A program made the translations under genes and the position numbers. Shown piece after piece: positions 16,653 to 24,939 of a stretch of DNA of 64,000 bases. This DNA is from Kribbella soli (lineage in GTDB: Bacteria > Actinomycetota > Actinomycetes > Propionibacteriales > Kribbellaceae): NCBI RefSeq assembly GCF_004331345.1, contig NZ_SJJZ01000001.1, forward strand, positions 2,480,001-2,544,000, written 5' to 3'. The number at the start of each line of letters is the position of its first letter. Positions within the stretch are counted from its first letter, which is position 1. The notes beneath the pieces were generated by a model that worked only from the letters and a program-made list of their open reading frames with translations, was not told the DNA's origin and searched no databases.

Positions 16653-17172
16653 GTGTGCGGTTCTCGGGCGGTTGGAGTCCGAAGCGCTCGCAGAGCACCG
16701 CGATGTCGTGTCGGTCGCTCGCTCGCAACTCGTAGCCGGTGTGGTTCTGCAAGGCGAACTCAGGACGTTCGCAGCGAACCGAGAGGCCGGCGATCTCACC
16801 CGCACCCGAGAGGTCCTCGGCGGTGAACATGAACGGCACGTTGACACTGCCGTAGTGGAGCCGGCCGTCGCTCAGGGTCTCGTAGAGGTGAAGATCTACG
16901 CGACGACTGTGGCCGTCATGCAGGACGAAGTTCCAAGGACGGTCGCCGGGCCACGGGTAGAGCCGGTCGACTCCTTGGTCGGCGAAGGATGCGACGAGAC
17001 CTTCGAAGTCAACCGCGTCGACCCAGATGTCGAGATCCCCATGTTTCCGGGTCTGCTTCCCCACCAGTGCATCGACAGCCCAACCTCCGCCGACGCATGC
17101 TGCGACTCCGCGCGCCTGCAGGGCCGCAATTAATGTGCGCGCCGCTTCTGGCGGCATCACGTATTCCGTCAC
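16630..17172 (-). CDS. Lincosamide-type nucleotidyltransferase (LnuA-like)
   Basis: 180 residues. VGGGWAVDALVGKQTRKHGDLDIWVD (about 27-52) is the GG...D-x-D nucleotidyltransferase signature in the form seen in lincosamide nucleotidyltransferases and aminoglycoside adenylyltransferases; VDLHLYE supplies a further acidic residue. Such enzymes adenylylate a drug hydroxyl. Substrate is a guess. Its 3' end overlaps the tRNA-Arg terminator. Confidence 0.7.
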   Translation of the reverse strand: MTEYVMPPEAARTLIAALQARGVAACVGGGWAVDALVGKQTRKHGDLDIWVDAVDFEGLVASFADQGVDRLYPWPGDRPWNFVLHDGHSRRVDLHLYETLSDGRLHYGSVNVPFMFTAEDLSGAGEIAGLSVRCERPEFALQNHTGYELRASDRHDIAVLCERFGLQPPENRTQKPRSAD

Positions 17173-17176
17173 GCCC

Positions 17177-18211
17177 TCAGACTCTCAGAGCGGCGACTGT
17201 GGCCAGGTAGTGCCGGGGGATCTCGGCGCGGGCGTGGAGCTCGAGCGGGTCGGCGTACGGGACGAGGCGTAGCCACGAGACGAGCTTGTGTACGCCGACC
17301 AGCGCCTCGGACGCGGTGAGGTCGTGTCGCAGAACCTGTGGGTCGGCGTCGAGATGATCACGCCATACGGCCAGATAGACGTCGAACAGGGCATCTCTGT
17401 GTACGCGCGACAGTGGCGCGCCGGTCCACTCCACCACCGAGTCGAGGAAGCCGTGCAGCGACACGAACGGATGACCCCAGATCGCGTTGCCGAAGTCGAA
17501 GAACCGCGGCCGCAGTACGCCGGTTGAACGGTCCGCGAAGATGTTCGCGGGGTACACGTCGTTGATTTCCAGGTCGAGCGGAACGTCCTCGCTGAGGGAC
17601 TCGGTCAGTCGATCGAGTACGTCGGCCGCCCGCGCAGCTCGTGCGAGCAGATCCGGCTCGGCTTGCAGCGGATGCCCGGGCCGTAGGGCCGCCCACTCCT
17701 GCGCTACGGCGCGCACTCGATCGCCGGCCGAGGTGGGCGCCTGTTCGATCATGCCCGGATGCTCGGTCGCATCGACGCGGCCAAGGAGCGTGCACTGAAG
17801 ACGGGCCAGGGCCTGTACGACGGTGCGCCGCGTCGCCTGATCGGCAACGTCCGGATGCGTCAGCGTCGACCCTTGATCGTCCGTGAGCAGCCGGCTGCGT
17901 TCGCGGTCCACTGCGATCGGCACGATCACGTCATCCGGCGCGAACTGTGCCAACGCCGCGACGAGACCGGCCTCGAACCGATGCCCCGGATTGTTCTCCT
18001 TGAACCACACCAGGCCTTCGACGGTGGGATAACAGCGGACCACGGACCAGAAGCGGGCCCGGTAGGTGACCGGTTCACCACTGATCCGGCGACCGTACTC
18101 CGCGAGCCGGGCACTCACCCAGGCGTCCGCGGTCTGCGTCCACTCCGGCGACATCCAACGCTGAACCCACTGGCCCTGGGCATCTGGCCCTAGTGGTCTC
18201 GCAGACAGCAT
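17177..18211 (-). CDS. Aminoglycoside-phosphotransferase-fold kinase, altered Brenner motif
   Basis: 344 residues. LEINDVYPANIFADR and RPRFFDFGNAIWGHPF correspond to the catalytic loop (usually HxDxxxxN) and the DFG-like metal site. Asp and Asn of the loop are retained but the usual first His is Ile. The rest fits the APH/choline kinase fold. It is 5 bp upstream of the LnuA-like gene on the same strand, suggesting a two-gene unit. Substrate could be a drug or an amino-sugar; the altered loop lowers certainty of activity. Confidence 0.65.
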   Translation of the reverse strand: MLSARPLGPDAQGQWVQRWMSPEWTQTADAWVSARLAEYGRRISGEPVTYRARFWSVVRCYPTVEGLVWFKENNPGHRFEAGLVAALAQFAPDDVIVPIAVDRERSRLLTDDQGSTLTHPDVADQATRRTVVQALARLQCTLLGRVDATEHPGMIEQAPTSAGDRVRAVAQEWAALRPGHPLQAEPDLLARAARAADVLDRLTESLSEDVPLDLEINDVYPANIFADRSTGVLRPRFFDFGNAIWGHPFVSLHGFLDSVVEWTGAPLSRVHRDALFDVYLAVWRDHLDADPQVLRHDLTASEALVGVHKLVSWLRLVPYADPLELHARAEIPRHYLATVAALRV

Positions 18212-18247
18212 CCGGTGACGCTAACGCCCGGCTCCGACAGTTCTGTC

Positions 18248-18784
18248 TCAAGTGGACTGCGTGGCCGGGGACCGCATACCGAGCCACTGCTCAGCACCCC
18301 ACGCCTCGAACCGCTCCACCTCGGTGAACCCCAGCTTCGCCGCGAGACGCATCGAGCCGACGTTGGCGGTCTGGGTAGCGAGCACCACGGGCTCACCGGG
18401 AAGGACGCCGTCGAACCAGTCGAGGGCCGCCGCGCACGCCTCGGCGGCGTACCCGAATCCCCACGCCTGCGGCAGGAACAGGTAGCCGAGATCGGCCTTC
18501 CCCACCGCAGCCGGGCGGTGCTTGGTTGCTCTCCTGAGCAGGATCTGGCCGATCATCGTCCCGTCGAGCTCAACGACGAAACTCCCGGGCCACCGCTCGG
18601 GCACCTCAGGCGTCTCGCGCTCGACCTCGTCACGTGGGCGGGGACCGCCGAGGTACGTGTTCACCTCCGGCGAGGCGAGCAGCTCGACGAACGCCGTACG
18701 ATCCCGCGCCTCGGACTCACGAAGCACGAGCCGCTCGGTCTTGATCGGCTCCGGCGGCCACGCCACGCCTCCCAGAGGTTCCAT
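18248..18784 (-). CDS. GNAT acetyltransferase (RimJ/RimL type)
   Basis: 178 residues. IKTERLVLRESEARDRTAFVELL is the usual start of the RimJ/RimL group; LGYLFLPQAWGFGYAAEACAAALDWF carries the acetyl-CoA binding turn (Q-x-x-G-x-G/A variant) and TANVGSMRLAAKLGF the C-terminal signature. Could modify a protein N-terminus or a small molecule. Last of a run of three minus-strand genes. Confidence 0.8.
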   Translation of the reverse strand: MEPLGGVAWPPEPIKTERLVLRESEARDRTAFVELLASPEVNTYLGGPRPRDEVERETPEVPERWPGSFVVELDGTMIGQILLRRATKHRPAAVGKADLGYLFLPQAWGFGYAAEACAAALDWFDGVLPGEPVVLATQTANVGSMRLAAKLGFTEVERFEAWGAEQWLGMRSPATQST

Positions 18785-18897
18785 CCGCGCACGCTAACAG
18801 GGGCCGTATTTCTGACAGAGTGTCGGATCTGGAACGCGGCGTTCGTAGACCAGGTGAACGGCGGCCGGTCGAGGTCGCCAGGACAAGGAGTGAGGGT

Positions 18898-19563
18898 ATG
18901 CATCTTCTTCTTACCTCCGGGGGCATTACGAACCCGAGCATCAGCGACGCGCTCGTCGAGCTGCTGGGCAAGCCGATCGCCGAGTCCCGCGCGCTGCTCA
19001 TCCCGACGGCGATGTGGGGCCATCCGAAATGCGGGCCTACCTTTGTCCGGGGCTCCGTCACCGGCGCACCTCCCTGGCACATGCCCAGCCTGGGTTGGGA
19101 ATCCGTCGGCGTCCTCGAACTCACCGCGTTGCCCAGCATCGGCGAGGAGCGGTGGGTGCCGTGGGTCCGCGAGGCCGACGTACTGCTGGTGGACGGCGGC
19201 GATGCGACGTACCTGTGCCACTGGATGCGGGAGTCAGGCCTGGCCGACCTCATGCCGTCGCTGCCCGACACGGTCTGGGTGGGCGTGAGCGCCGGCAGCA
19301 TGGTGATGACACCGCGGATCGGCGACGACTTCGTCTCCTGGCCGTCCGCGCCGGACGACCGCACACTCGGCGTCGTCGACTTCTCGATCTTCCCGCACCT
19401 GGACCACGAGAGCATGCCGGAGAACACCCTGGCCAACGCGGAGAGGTGGGCGGCCGGCATCGAGGGTCCGTCGTACGCGATCGACGAGCAGACCGCCATC
19501 AAGGTGACCAACGGCACCACAGAAGTCATCTCCGAAGGCCACTGGAAGGCCTTCCCCGCCTAA
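18898..19563 (+). CDS. Peptidase E-like protein (S51 family)
   Basis: 221 residues from ATG 18898, with AAGGAG seven bases upstream; an earlier in-frame start at 18820 lacks a site. VLLVDGGDATYLCHWM and VWVGVSAGSMVM carry the strand before the nucleophile elbow and the catalytic serine (GxSAGS) of the S51/class I glutamine-amidotransferase-like fold. Peptidase E cleaves Asp-Xaa dipeptides; related enzymes act on cyanophycin. Exact substrate unknown. Confidence 0.8.
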   Translation: MHLLLTSGGITNPSISDALVELLGKPIAESRALLIPTAMWGHPKCGPTFVRGSVTGAPPWHMPSLGWESVGVLELTALPSIGEERWVPWVREADVLLVDGGDATYLCHWMRESGLADLMPSLPDTVWVGVSAGSMVMTPRIGDDFVSWPSAPDDRTLGVVDFSIFPHLDHESMPENTLANAERWAAGIEGPSYAIDEQTAIKVTNGTTEVISEGHWKAFPA

Positions 19564-19566
19564 CCC

Positions 19567-19800
19567 TCAGACACGCGGGGTGGGCCGGTAGGTGAGTTCT
19601 TGGGTACGGTCGTCGAACGTCTGGCTCTCGATCAGCTCGAGGTCGAAGTCCGCCGCGCCCTGGAAGATCGGCTCCACCCCGGTCCGACCGGCGATCACCG
19701 GGCAGACCGTCACCTGGACCCCGGTCGACCAGGCCGGCGGCTATCAGCGCCCGGTTCAGCGACAGGCTGCCGTGCGAGCGGTTCAAGGAGTCCCGGCGGC
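19567..19800 (-). pseudogene. Dihydrofolate-reductase-family remnant (RibD C-terminal type), truncated and frameshifted
   Basis: Minus strand reads HGSLSLNRALIAAGLVDR in one frame, then VQVTVCPVIAGRTGVEPI and DFDLELIESQTFDDRTQELTY in another, ending at a TGA at 19567-19569. Joined, these form the C-terminal third of the common actinobacterial DHFR/RibD-like reductase. The join needs a one-base shift near 19728, and the first two thirds of the gene are absent because the stop of the upstream gene lies at 19808. It is therefore a dead fragment. Confidence 0.75.
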
Positions 19801-19807
19801 CCTCCGA

Positions 19808-20465
19808 CTAACTCCGCTCGCGGGAGGTCGGGCGATCCGGGCGACGTACGGCTGGAGTTTCCGCACGATCAGTTGGTGTTGCGGGCGCGTCGGTCTGGCT
19901 ATTTGCCAGTAGCCGCTCGGCCCTGACTGCGAGGAGATGTATCTCGCGATCGATGTCGTTGCCGCCAAGGATGAATTCGAGCGAATCCTCATCGGTGTAG
20001 TAACGGTGGATCACCTGTTCGAGGTCGGCAGCCGATGCGTTCCCCATGTCGAGGCGCCTGGCGAGGGCGACGATGTCCCCGGCCCTTGCGGCGCTGCGCA
20101 ACCAACTTGGTAGCCAACAGGAACTCGTCGGCGGCGTACGCAATATGCAGACCGGGCGCAGCGCCGCGTTGCAACGCGCCTTCGGGCAGCGGCGGCATCC
20201 ACGGGCTGGCCCGGGTGTTCAGCCAGTCTTCAGGGAGCTTGCGTTGGCTTGCCATCGCGCGGGCTTCGTCGACTACGGCCTGGTCACGTGTGATGGCGTC
20301 AATATCTTCCGTACGGCGTGGATCGTCGTTCGAGGTGACGGCAATTGCGGCGCCTCCCACGACGAAGATCGATGTAGAGATGCCACGTGTTTTCAGGCGC
20401 TTGTCGAGTTCGGAGAGGAGGTCGACGATTTCACTGGCCCTGAATTCGTTGCGGTTGTCGTTCAT
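19808..20465 (-). pseudogene. DUF6036-type nucleotidyltransferase with internal frameshift
   Basis: The N-terminal part (from ATG 20465) has FVVGGAAIAVTSNDDPRRTEDIDAI, the GG...D-x-D nucleotidyltransferase core of AbiEii/DUF6036-like proteins, then DEFLLATKLVAQRR. The natural continuation, ARAGDIVALARRLDMGNAS with the helical C-terminus to 19808, is in a second frame. The shift falls between about 20075 and 20100. It overlaps the XRE gene by 4 bp (ATGA). A one-base sequencing error cannot be excluded; if real, the protein is broken or made by frameshifting. Confidence 0.7.
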
Positions 20466-21043
20466 GCGGTCGCCAAGTCGCGGGCGGGGACGAAGATGTT
20501 GGCCTGTGCGAGGTAGGCCGGGGTTTGCTCGATGATCTCGTCGCGGTCCAGGAACGGATGTTCAGGAATCCAGCGGTCGGGGAGTGGGTTGACCTTGGTC
20601 CACTCGGGCGGGTCCTCGCCGGCTGCTTCGAATTCGCGCGCTGTGAGGACGGCGAGGAGCGCGTCGAATCCTGCATGGCCGGTCGTGCCCGGCGCTGCCT
20701 CCCAGGCAGCTTCGGAACCATCGTGACGTCGCAGCAGTAAGCGCAGGTGATCGCGGCCCTGAAGCAGCATCCGCCACGCCCACTCGTCGTCGCTCGCCTC
20801 GCGGACAGCCGTCGCGGTGGCCGGGGCCGTCATGATCCGATACTCACGCGCCGCCTGCAGGGCATGCGCAATCCGTCCAGCCCGCAGGAAGAACTGCGCC
20901 GTCGGCTTGGTCCTGCCGGAACGGTAAGTGGAGAAGCGGGAAGCGGAAGTGCCGAGGGCAGTGGCGAACGCAGCCTGAGACAGCCCGCTCTCGGCGAGAG
21001 CGCGATTGAGCAGTTCGCTTACTGCCTGACTGTCCTTGTCCAT
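20462..21043 (-). CDS. XRE-type helix-turn-helix regulator paired with the nucleotidyltransferase
   Basis: 193 residues. LNRALAESGLSQAAFATALGTSASRFSTYRSGRTKPTAQF (about 12-50) is a Cro/C1 HTH. The C-terminal part (about 60-190) is helical and of unknown function. It is translationally coupled to the DUF6036-like nucleotidyltransferase, the arrangement of a toxin-antitoxin-like pair with regulator first. A palindromic AT-rich operator lies 20 bp upstream. Confidence 0.75.
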   Translation of the reverse strand: MDKDSQAVSELLNRALAESGLSQAAFATALGTSASRFSTYRSGRTKPTAQFFLRAGRIAHALQAAREYRIMTAPATATAVREASDDEWAWRMLLQGRDHLRLLLRRHDGSEAAWEAAPGTTGHAGFDALLAVLTAREFEAAGEDPPEWTKVNPLPDRWIPEHPFLDRDEIIEQTPAYLAQANIFVPARDLATA

Positions 21044-21062
21044 GTCGGCACTCCTGAGTCCG

Positions 21063-21078
21063 TTATCTAATCAGATAA
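21063..21078. promoter_or_regulatory. Palindromic operator of the XRE gene
   Basis: TTATCT-AATC-AGATAA, a perfect 6-bp inverted repeat, strikingly AT-rich for this genome, 20 bp before the XRE start codon. Very likely the autoregulatory site and may overlap the -10 region. Confidence 0.6.
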
Positions 21079-21159
21079 TAGCCTCGTTGTCTGGCTGGGC
21101 CAACGTCAAGCAGCTCCAATCGCCGTCGGAGCGGCCTGGGGGTGCTTTACGGTTCGGGG

Positions 21160-21618
21160 ATGGTTCGAAGGAGTGACCTGGAACTTGTTCGGTACGTCGT
21201 TGGGCGGCTGGAGGATGCTGGGGTCAGGGCCTGGGTGTTTGGGGGATGGGCGGCGGAGTTGCTGGGGCTGAGTGCACCGCGGGCGCATGGGGACGTTGAT
21301 CTGTTGTATCCGGCTGATGATTTCGGGGCCGTGGACGGGTTTCTTGCGCGTGGCGACGTACAGGAGATTGAGGCGAAGCGGTTTCCGCACAAGCGGGCGT
21401 TCGAGGTCGACGGGGTCATGGTCGAGCTGTTTCTGGTGCAGGCTGACGAGGCTGGTTTGTTCACCGACTTCTGGGGTGTTGCGCGGCACGACTGGCCTGC
21501 GGACGTGTTCGAGGTCGAAGCCGGCGGTCTCCGGGTGGCCAGCGCGAGGGCCGTGACTGGCTATCGGGCGGGTTGGGACGAGTTGCAGGCAAAACTGCAG
21601 GGCCGGAGATCCGGCTAG
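21160..21618 (+). CDS. Nucleotidyltransferase-domain protein
   Basis: 152 residues from ATG 21160 (158 from 21142). WVFGGWAAELLGLSAPRAHGDVDLLYPADDF is a nucleotidyltransferase signature of the aminoglycoside adenylyltransferase-like superfamily; VELFLVQ gives a third acidic residue. C-terminal part is short. Second of three separate NTase genes in this region. Substrate unknown; could equally be an orphan MNT-type toxin-antitoxin component. Confidence 0.65.
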   Translation: MVRRSDLELVRYVVGRLEDAGVRAWVFGGWAAELLGLSAPRAHGDVDLLYPADDFGAVDGFLARGDVQEIEAKRFPHKRAFEVDGVMVELFLVQADEAGLFTDFWGVARHDWPADVFEVEAGGLRVASARAVTGYRAGWDELQAKLQGRRSG

Positions 21619-22304
21619 TGGTCGTACGGGAAGGTGTGGGGCCAGTTCTCGGGGGCGGTTGAGAGTAGTTGCTGGGCCATGTCGTTGGCTGCGCGCGTGG
21701 GGTCTGTTTCGGTGCTGTTGAGGCGGAGTAGTTGCTGGCGGTTGTGGCGGTCGAAGGACAGCGTGATCCCGTCTTCGCGCCAGTCCGGACTCACCCATTG
21801 CAGGTGCGGTACCAGCTCCAGCGGCCGGAGGAGCTCCTCGAGGAGGCGGGCGGTTTGGCGTCGGGGTGTTTCCCAGGAGCGGTCGCTGGTGATGCGGCGA
21901 ACCTCTGCGAGGTACTGCTCCCGGTCGAAATGGATGTCCGGCAGTTCCCAAGGCCGGCCTTCGTAGTTGGTGGCGCTGGGTGAGAGTGGACGCATGAAGA
22001 CGCCGGTGTAGTCGCGGAAGTCGACCCAGGAGATGCGTGTGCGGTCCGGGGAGGGGACGACGTACGGCGCGATGACGCCGCAGCCTGCTTCGCCGCAGGA
22101 GCACCGGTACACGGCCACGCGGTGGCCGGCGTCATCGGGCACGAGCGGCGAGTCCCGCCCGAGAATCTCGCCGGGATCGAACCCCCGCCACTCGTTCGAG
22201 ACGTGCGCGAAAGGGTTCTTACCGTCGACCGAGATGCTCAGAACCGGCCAGTCAGGCCTGTTGTCGAGGACCTCGAATCCCAAGGTGAGAACGGCGATAC
22301 GCAT
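21615..22304 (-). CDS. Hypothetical protein with CxCxxxxC motif
   Basis: 229 residues. Residues about 67-77 read YRCSCGEAGCGVI, a possible metal-binding or disulfide cluster, in a protein otherwise rich in Trp, Arg and Asp. A similar layout occurs in uncharacterised actinobacterial proteins. It overlaps the NTase stop by 4 bp in convergent orientation. Role unknown. Confidence 0.55.
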   Translation of the reverse strand: MRIAVLTLGFEVLDNRPDWPVLSISVDGKNPFAHVSNEWRGFDPGEILGRDSPLVPDDAGHRVAVYRCSCGEAGCGVIAPYVVPSPDRTRISWVDFRDYTGVFMRPLSPSATNYEGRPWELPDIHFDREQYLAEVRRITSDRSWETPRRQTARLLEELLRPLELVPHLQWVSPDWREDGITLSFDRHNRQQLLRLNSTETDPTRAANDMAQQLLSTAPENWPHTFPYDH

Positions 22305-22307
22305 CGC

Positions 22308-22742
22308 TCAGTCGAGGCAGAATTCGTTGCCTTCGATGTCCTGCATGTTGAGGCAGGACTCGTTTTCCTCGTCGGCGACGAGGAGTTGGCCGCGGACCGC
22401 GCCGAGGGGGAGCAGGCGGGCGCATTCGGCTTCGAGTGCTGCCAGGCGTTCTTCGCCCACGAGGCCGGTGCCGACGCGTACGTCGAGATGGACCCGATTC
22501 TTGACGACCTTGCCCTCGGGAACGCGCTGGAAGAACAGCCGCGGGCCGACGCCGGTGGGATCGACGCAGGCGAACGCGGACCCCTGACGCTCAGGCGGTT
22601 GCGCGCGGTCGAACTCGTCCCAGCTCGCGAACCCCGGCGGTGGCGGCGGTACGACGTACCCCAGCACCTCGCACCAGAAACGAGCGACGCGCTCAGGATC
22701 CGCGCAGTCGAAAGTGACCTGAACCTGCCTGACCGTTGCCAT
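22308..22742 (-). CDS. VOC family protein
   Basis: 144 residues. VQVTFDCADPERVARFWCEVLGY is the N-terminal VOC signature and the second half ends with LNMQDIEGNEFCLD, the usual C-terminal strand. VHLDVRVG gives the central His. Four bp upstream of the hypothetical gene on the same strand, hence probably co-transcribed. Might be a resistance dioxygen-chelate or binding protein; substrate unknown. Confidence 0.8.
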   Translation of the reverse strand: MATVRQVQVTFDCADPERVARFWCEVLGYVVPPPPPGFASWDEFDRAQPPERQGSAFACVDPTGVGPRLFFQRVPEGKVVKNRVHLDVRVGTGLVGEERLAALEAECARLLPLGAVRGQLLVADEENESCLNMQDIEGNEFCLD

Positions 22743-22771
22743 GCGACCACCGTAAAGGGTGTGCCGCGCAA

Positions 22772-23584
22772 ATGTCTGTCGAGATAATGCGGCCGACCGG
22801 GCATCATGTCGGCGTGGAAGAGGTGCTGACCGGAGGAAACGTCGCGGATCGGGTCGTGCGGGTCGGCGCGACGGTGCGGAAGCCCGCTCTCGTTCAGACG
22901 GCCGGGGTTGAGGCGGTGCTCACCCATCTCGCCGACTTCGACGGATCGCCGCGCACGCTGGGGCGGGACGAGCAGGGGCGCCATGTCCTCGAATTCATCC
23001 CGGGCGCGTTGGCCGACACACTGCCGCCGTTCTCGCTGGACGAGTTGGCTCGGATCGGTCGGCTGATTCGTGAACTCCATGACGCGATGGAGAGCTTTCA
23101 ACCGCCGCCCGGCACCGTGTGGGACGCGGTGGTCCCCGACCCGGCCGGCGGCGATCTGATCTGTCACAACGATCTCGCTCCGTGGAATCTGGTGCGCGAC
23201 GGTGAACGCTGGGTGTTCATCGACTGGGACAACGCGGGGCCGGCGTCGCGGTTGTGGGACCTCGGGTACGCCGCGCACGGGTTCGTACCGTTTGTGGCGC
23301 GAGGCAACGTCGACGTCGACGGACCGCGGTTGCGTGCGTTGGCCGACGGGTACGGGCTCGATCCGGAGCAGCGCCGTGCCTTCCCGGCGCAGATCGCGGC
23401 GCACACTCGGGGCATGTACGACCTGCTGGTCCACGGCCACCGCACCGGCGAGCAGCCCTGGGCCCGCCTCTATGCGGAAGGCCACGCCGACCACTGGGGA
23501 CCGACCGCCGAGTACATCGAAGCCCACCACGACGCATGGGTCACAGCACTGCTCTCGGATCACTCCCATTCGGAGCTGCCGTAA
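22772..23584 (+). CDS. APH-family phosphotransferase
   Basis: 270 residues from ATG 22772; ATG 22787 and 22736 are alternatives. LICHNDLAPWNLVRDGERWVFIDWDNAGPASRLWDLGYA has the intact Brenner motif (HNDLAPWN) and the metal-binding IDWDNA, so unlike the phosphotransferase at 17.2 kb this one looks active. The ATP-binding lobe is short (residues 1-85). Acts on an unknown hydroxylated small molecule, possibly an aminoglycoside or homoserine-like metabolite. Confidence 0.75.
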   Translation: MSVEIMRPTGHHVGVEEVLTGGNVADRVVRVGATVRKPALVQTAGVEAVLTHLADFDGSPRTLGRDEQGRHVLEFIPGALADTLPPFSLDELARIGRLIRELHDAMESFQPPPGTVWDAVVPDPAGGDLICHNDLAPWNLVRDGERWVFIDWDNAGPASRLWDLGYAAHGFVPFVARGNVDVDGPRLRALADGYGLDPEQRRAFPAQIAAHTRGMYDLLVHGHRTGEQPWARLYAEGHADHWGPTAEYIEAHHDAWVTALLSDHSHSELP

Positions 23585-23628
23585 CGCTTTCCGGACGGCG
23601 CCCGATCTAGCGGGTAGGGGGTGGGGGA

Positions 23629-23793
23629 ATGACTGTGCTGCGGACGTTGCTTGCTGCGTTCTTCGTTCTCGCCGGACTTGGGGGCATCGTCTCGGCAGTT
23701 CGCCGAGGCAATCTGTTCGACCTCGCCGTAGCCGTGGCGCTCTTCGCGATTGCTGCCGCGTTGTGGCCACGGAGAGCCCGAAGCCGCGTTTAG
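23629..23793 (+). CDS. 54-residue protein with two membrane spans
   Basis: From ATG 23629, preceded by GGTGGGGGA. Translation MTVLRTLLAAFFVLAGLGGI, a short charged loop (RRGNLFD), a second hydrophobic run (LAVAVALFAIAAALW) and a basic tail RRARSRV. The layout of two spans with a short positive loop is that of a small membrane protein; function unknown. It ends 56 bp before the next start, so may be part of the same transcript. Confidence 0.5.
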   Translation: MTVLRTLLAAFFVLAGLGGIVSAVRRGNLFDLAVAVALFAIAAALWPRRARSRV

Positions 23794-23848
23794 GACACTC
23801 CCCGAAATGCGTTTGCCGCGCTGGGTGCGTGGCGGAATTGTTGCGGGC

Positions 23849-24493
23849 ATGAATCCTGAGCCGGTGGTGCGGTCGGCGGCCGAAGCCGCGGAGGCCCAGT
23901 ACTGGGCTCGCCTTTACGGGCGTTGGGAGCCGTTCGATCTGGCTGGAGCGGCTGAGTTCATGGACGGGTTCGATCGGCCGTGGTGGGTGGTCGGCGGCTG
24001 GGCTGTGGATGCGTTCACCGGCGTACGTCGTGAGCACGATGACGTCGACGTGTCGATCCTCGCGTCCGACGTACCTGCTCTGCGGGAGCACGTAGGAGAT
24101 CGATGGCATCTGTGGAACCTGGCCGGTGGCGACATGCGGCCGTTGACGCGACAGCACCCCGATGTGTTCAATCCGGCGAGTCAGCTGTGGGTACGCGAAC
24201 ACGGCGATGCTCCGTGGGTACTCGATCTGCCGCTGACTCCGGATCGCGACGGGCTGTGGACGAACAAGTTCCTGCCGCATCACACCGGCACGATCGACGA
24301 GGTCACGTGGGTGGCGGATGACCACATCCGCTACCTGAACCCCGAGATCGTCCTGCTGTTCAAGGCGCGGAAACGGCGTACGAAGGACGAGAAGGACTTC
24401 GCTCGCGTGTGGCCGATGCTTGCGGAGGGCAAGCAGATCTGGTTACGCGAGATGATCCCCGAGCACCCTTGGTTGCGTTCAGTCGAGCGGTGA
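23849..24493 (+). CDS. Nucleotidyltransferase-like protein (aminoglycoside adenylyltransferase fold)
   Basis: 214 residues from ATG 23849. PWWVVGGWAVDAFTGVRREHDDVDVSIL is the GGW...D-x-D signature; WVREHGDAPWVLDLPL supplies the third acidic position. The tail KARKRRTKDEKDFARVWPML is conserved in this group. Third NTase of the region. It overlaps the convergent cytidine deaminase gene by 15 bp. Confidence 0.7.
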   Translation: MNPEPVVRSAAEAAEAQYWARLYGRWEPFDLAGAAEFMDGFDRPWWVVGGWAVDAFTGVRREHDDVDVSILASDVPALREHVGDRWHLWNLAGGDMRPLTRQHPDVFNPASQLWVREHGDAPWVLDLPLTPDRDGLWTNKFLPHHTGTIDEVTWVADDHIRYLNPEIVLLFKARKRRTKDEKDFARVWPMLAEGKQIWLREMIPEHPWLRSVER

Positions 24494-24877
24494 CGCCCAG
24501 TCGGTTTCGGGCAGGAGGGTGCGGAGGGGCGCCGTACGGTGTTTGCCGAGGATCACCTCGGCGTCGAGGTTCGACGGGTCGATCTGGCGGATGAACTCCC
24601 GGCACCGGCCGCACGGAGCGACGACGTGCAGCGGGCCGTCGCCGCGCCAGACGGCGACGATCTTCGCGATCTTGTACTCGCGCGCCGTCACCATCGCAGC
24701 GATGGCGGCGTGCTCGGCGCAGAACCCCGTCCCGGACGCGGTGTCGATGCACACGCCGACGTACACGTTGCCGGCGTCGGTGAGTAGCGCCGACGCCACA
24801 TCGCCGAAGAGCCGATCGTCGACGTGATACGGATGCAGCACGGCCGCGGCCGCATCGATGAGCTCGTCGTTGATCAC
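24479..24877 (-). CDS. Cytidine deaminase-like zinc enzyme
   Basis: 132 residues, typical for tetrameric cytidine deaminases. FCAEHAAIAAM contributes the zinc ligand Cys and catalytic Glu; PCGRCREFIRQ the two remaining Cys ligands. Deaminates cytidine/deoxycytidine, or a related compound such as blasticidin S; the latter group also has this length, so substrate is open in this drug-modification neighbourhood. Confidence 0.85.
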   Translation of the reverse strand: MINDELIDAAAAVLHPYHVDDRLFGDVASALLTDAGNVYVGVCIDTASGTGFCAEHAAIAAMVTAREYKIAKIVAVWRGDGPLHVVAPCGRCREFIRQIDPSNLDAEVILGKHRTAPLRTLLPETDWASPLD

Positions 24878-24939
24878 CCACGAGAACCTAGCAACGCTAG
24901 CAACGGTGAAACCACCGATTTGCGTGTGAGACTGCGGTG

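Noticed and set aside
22238..24325. 695-codon minus-strand reading frame
   Set aside because: Crosses three recognisable genes on the other strand; only its tail overlaps a real VOC gene in another frame.
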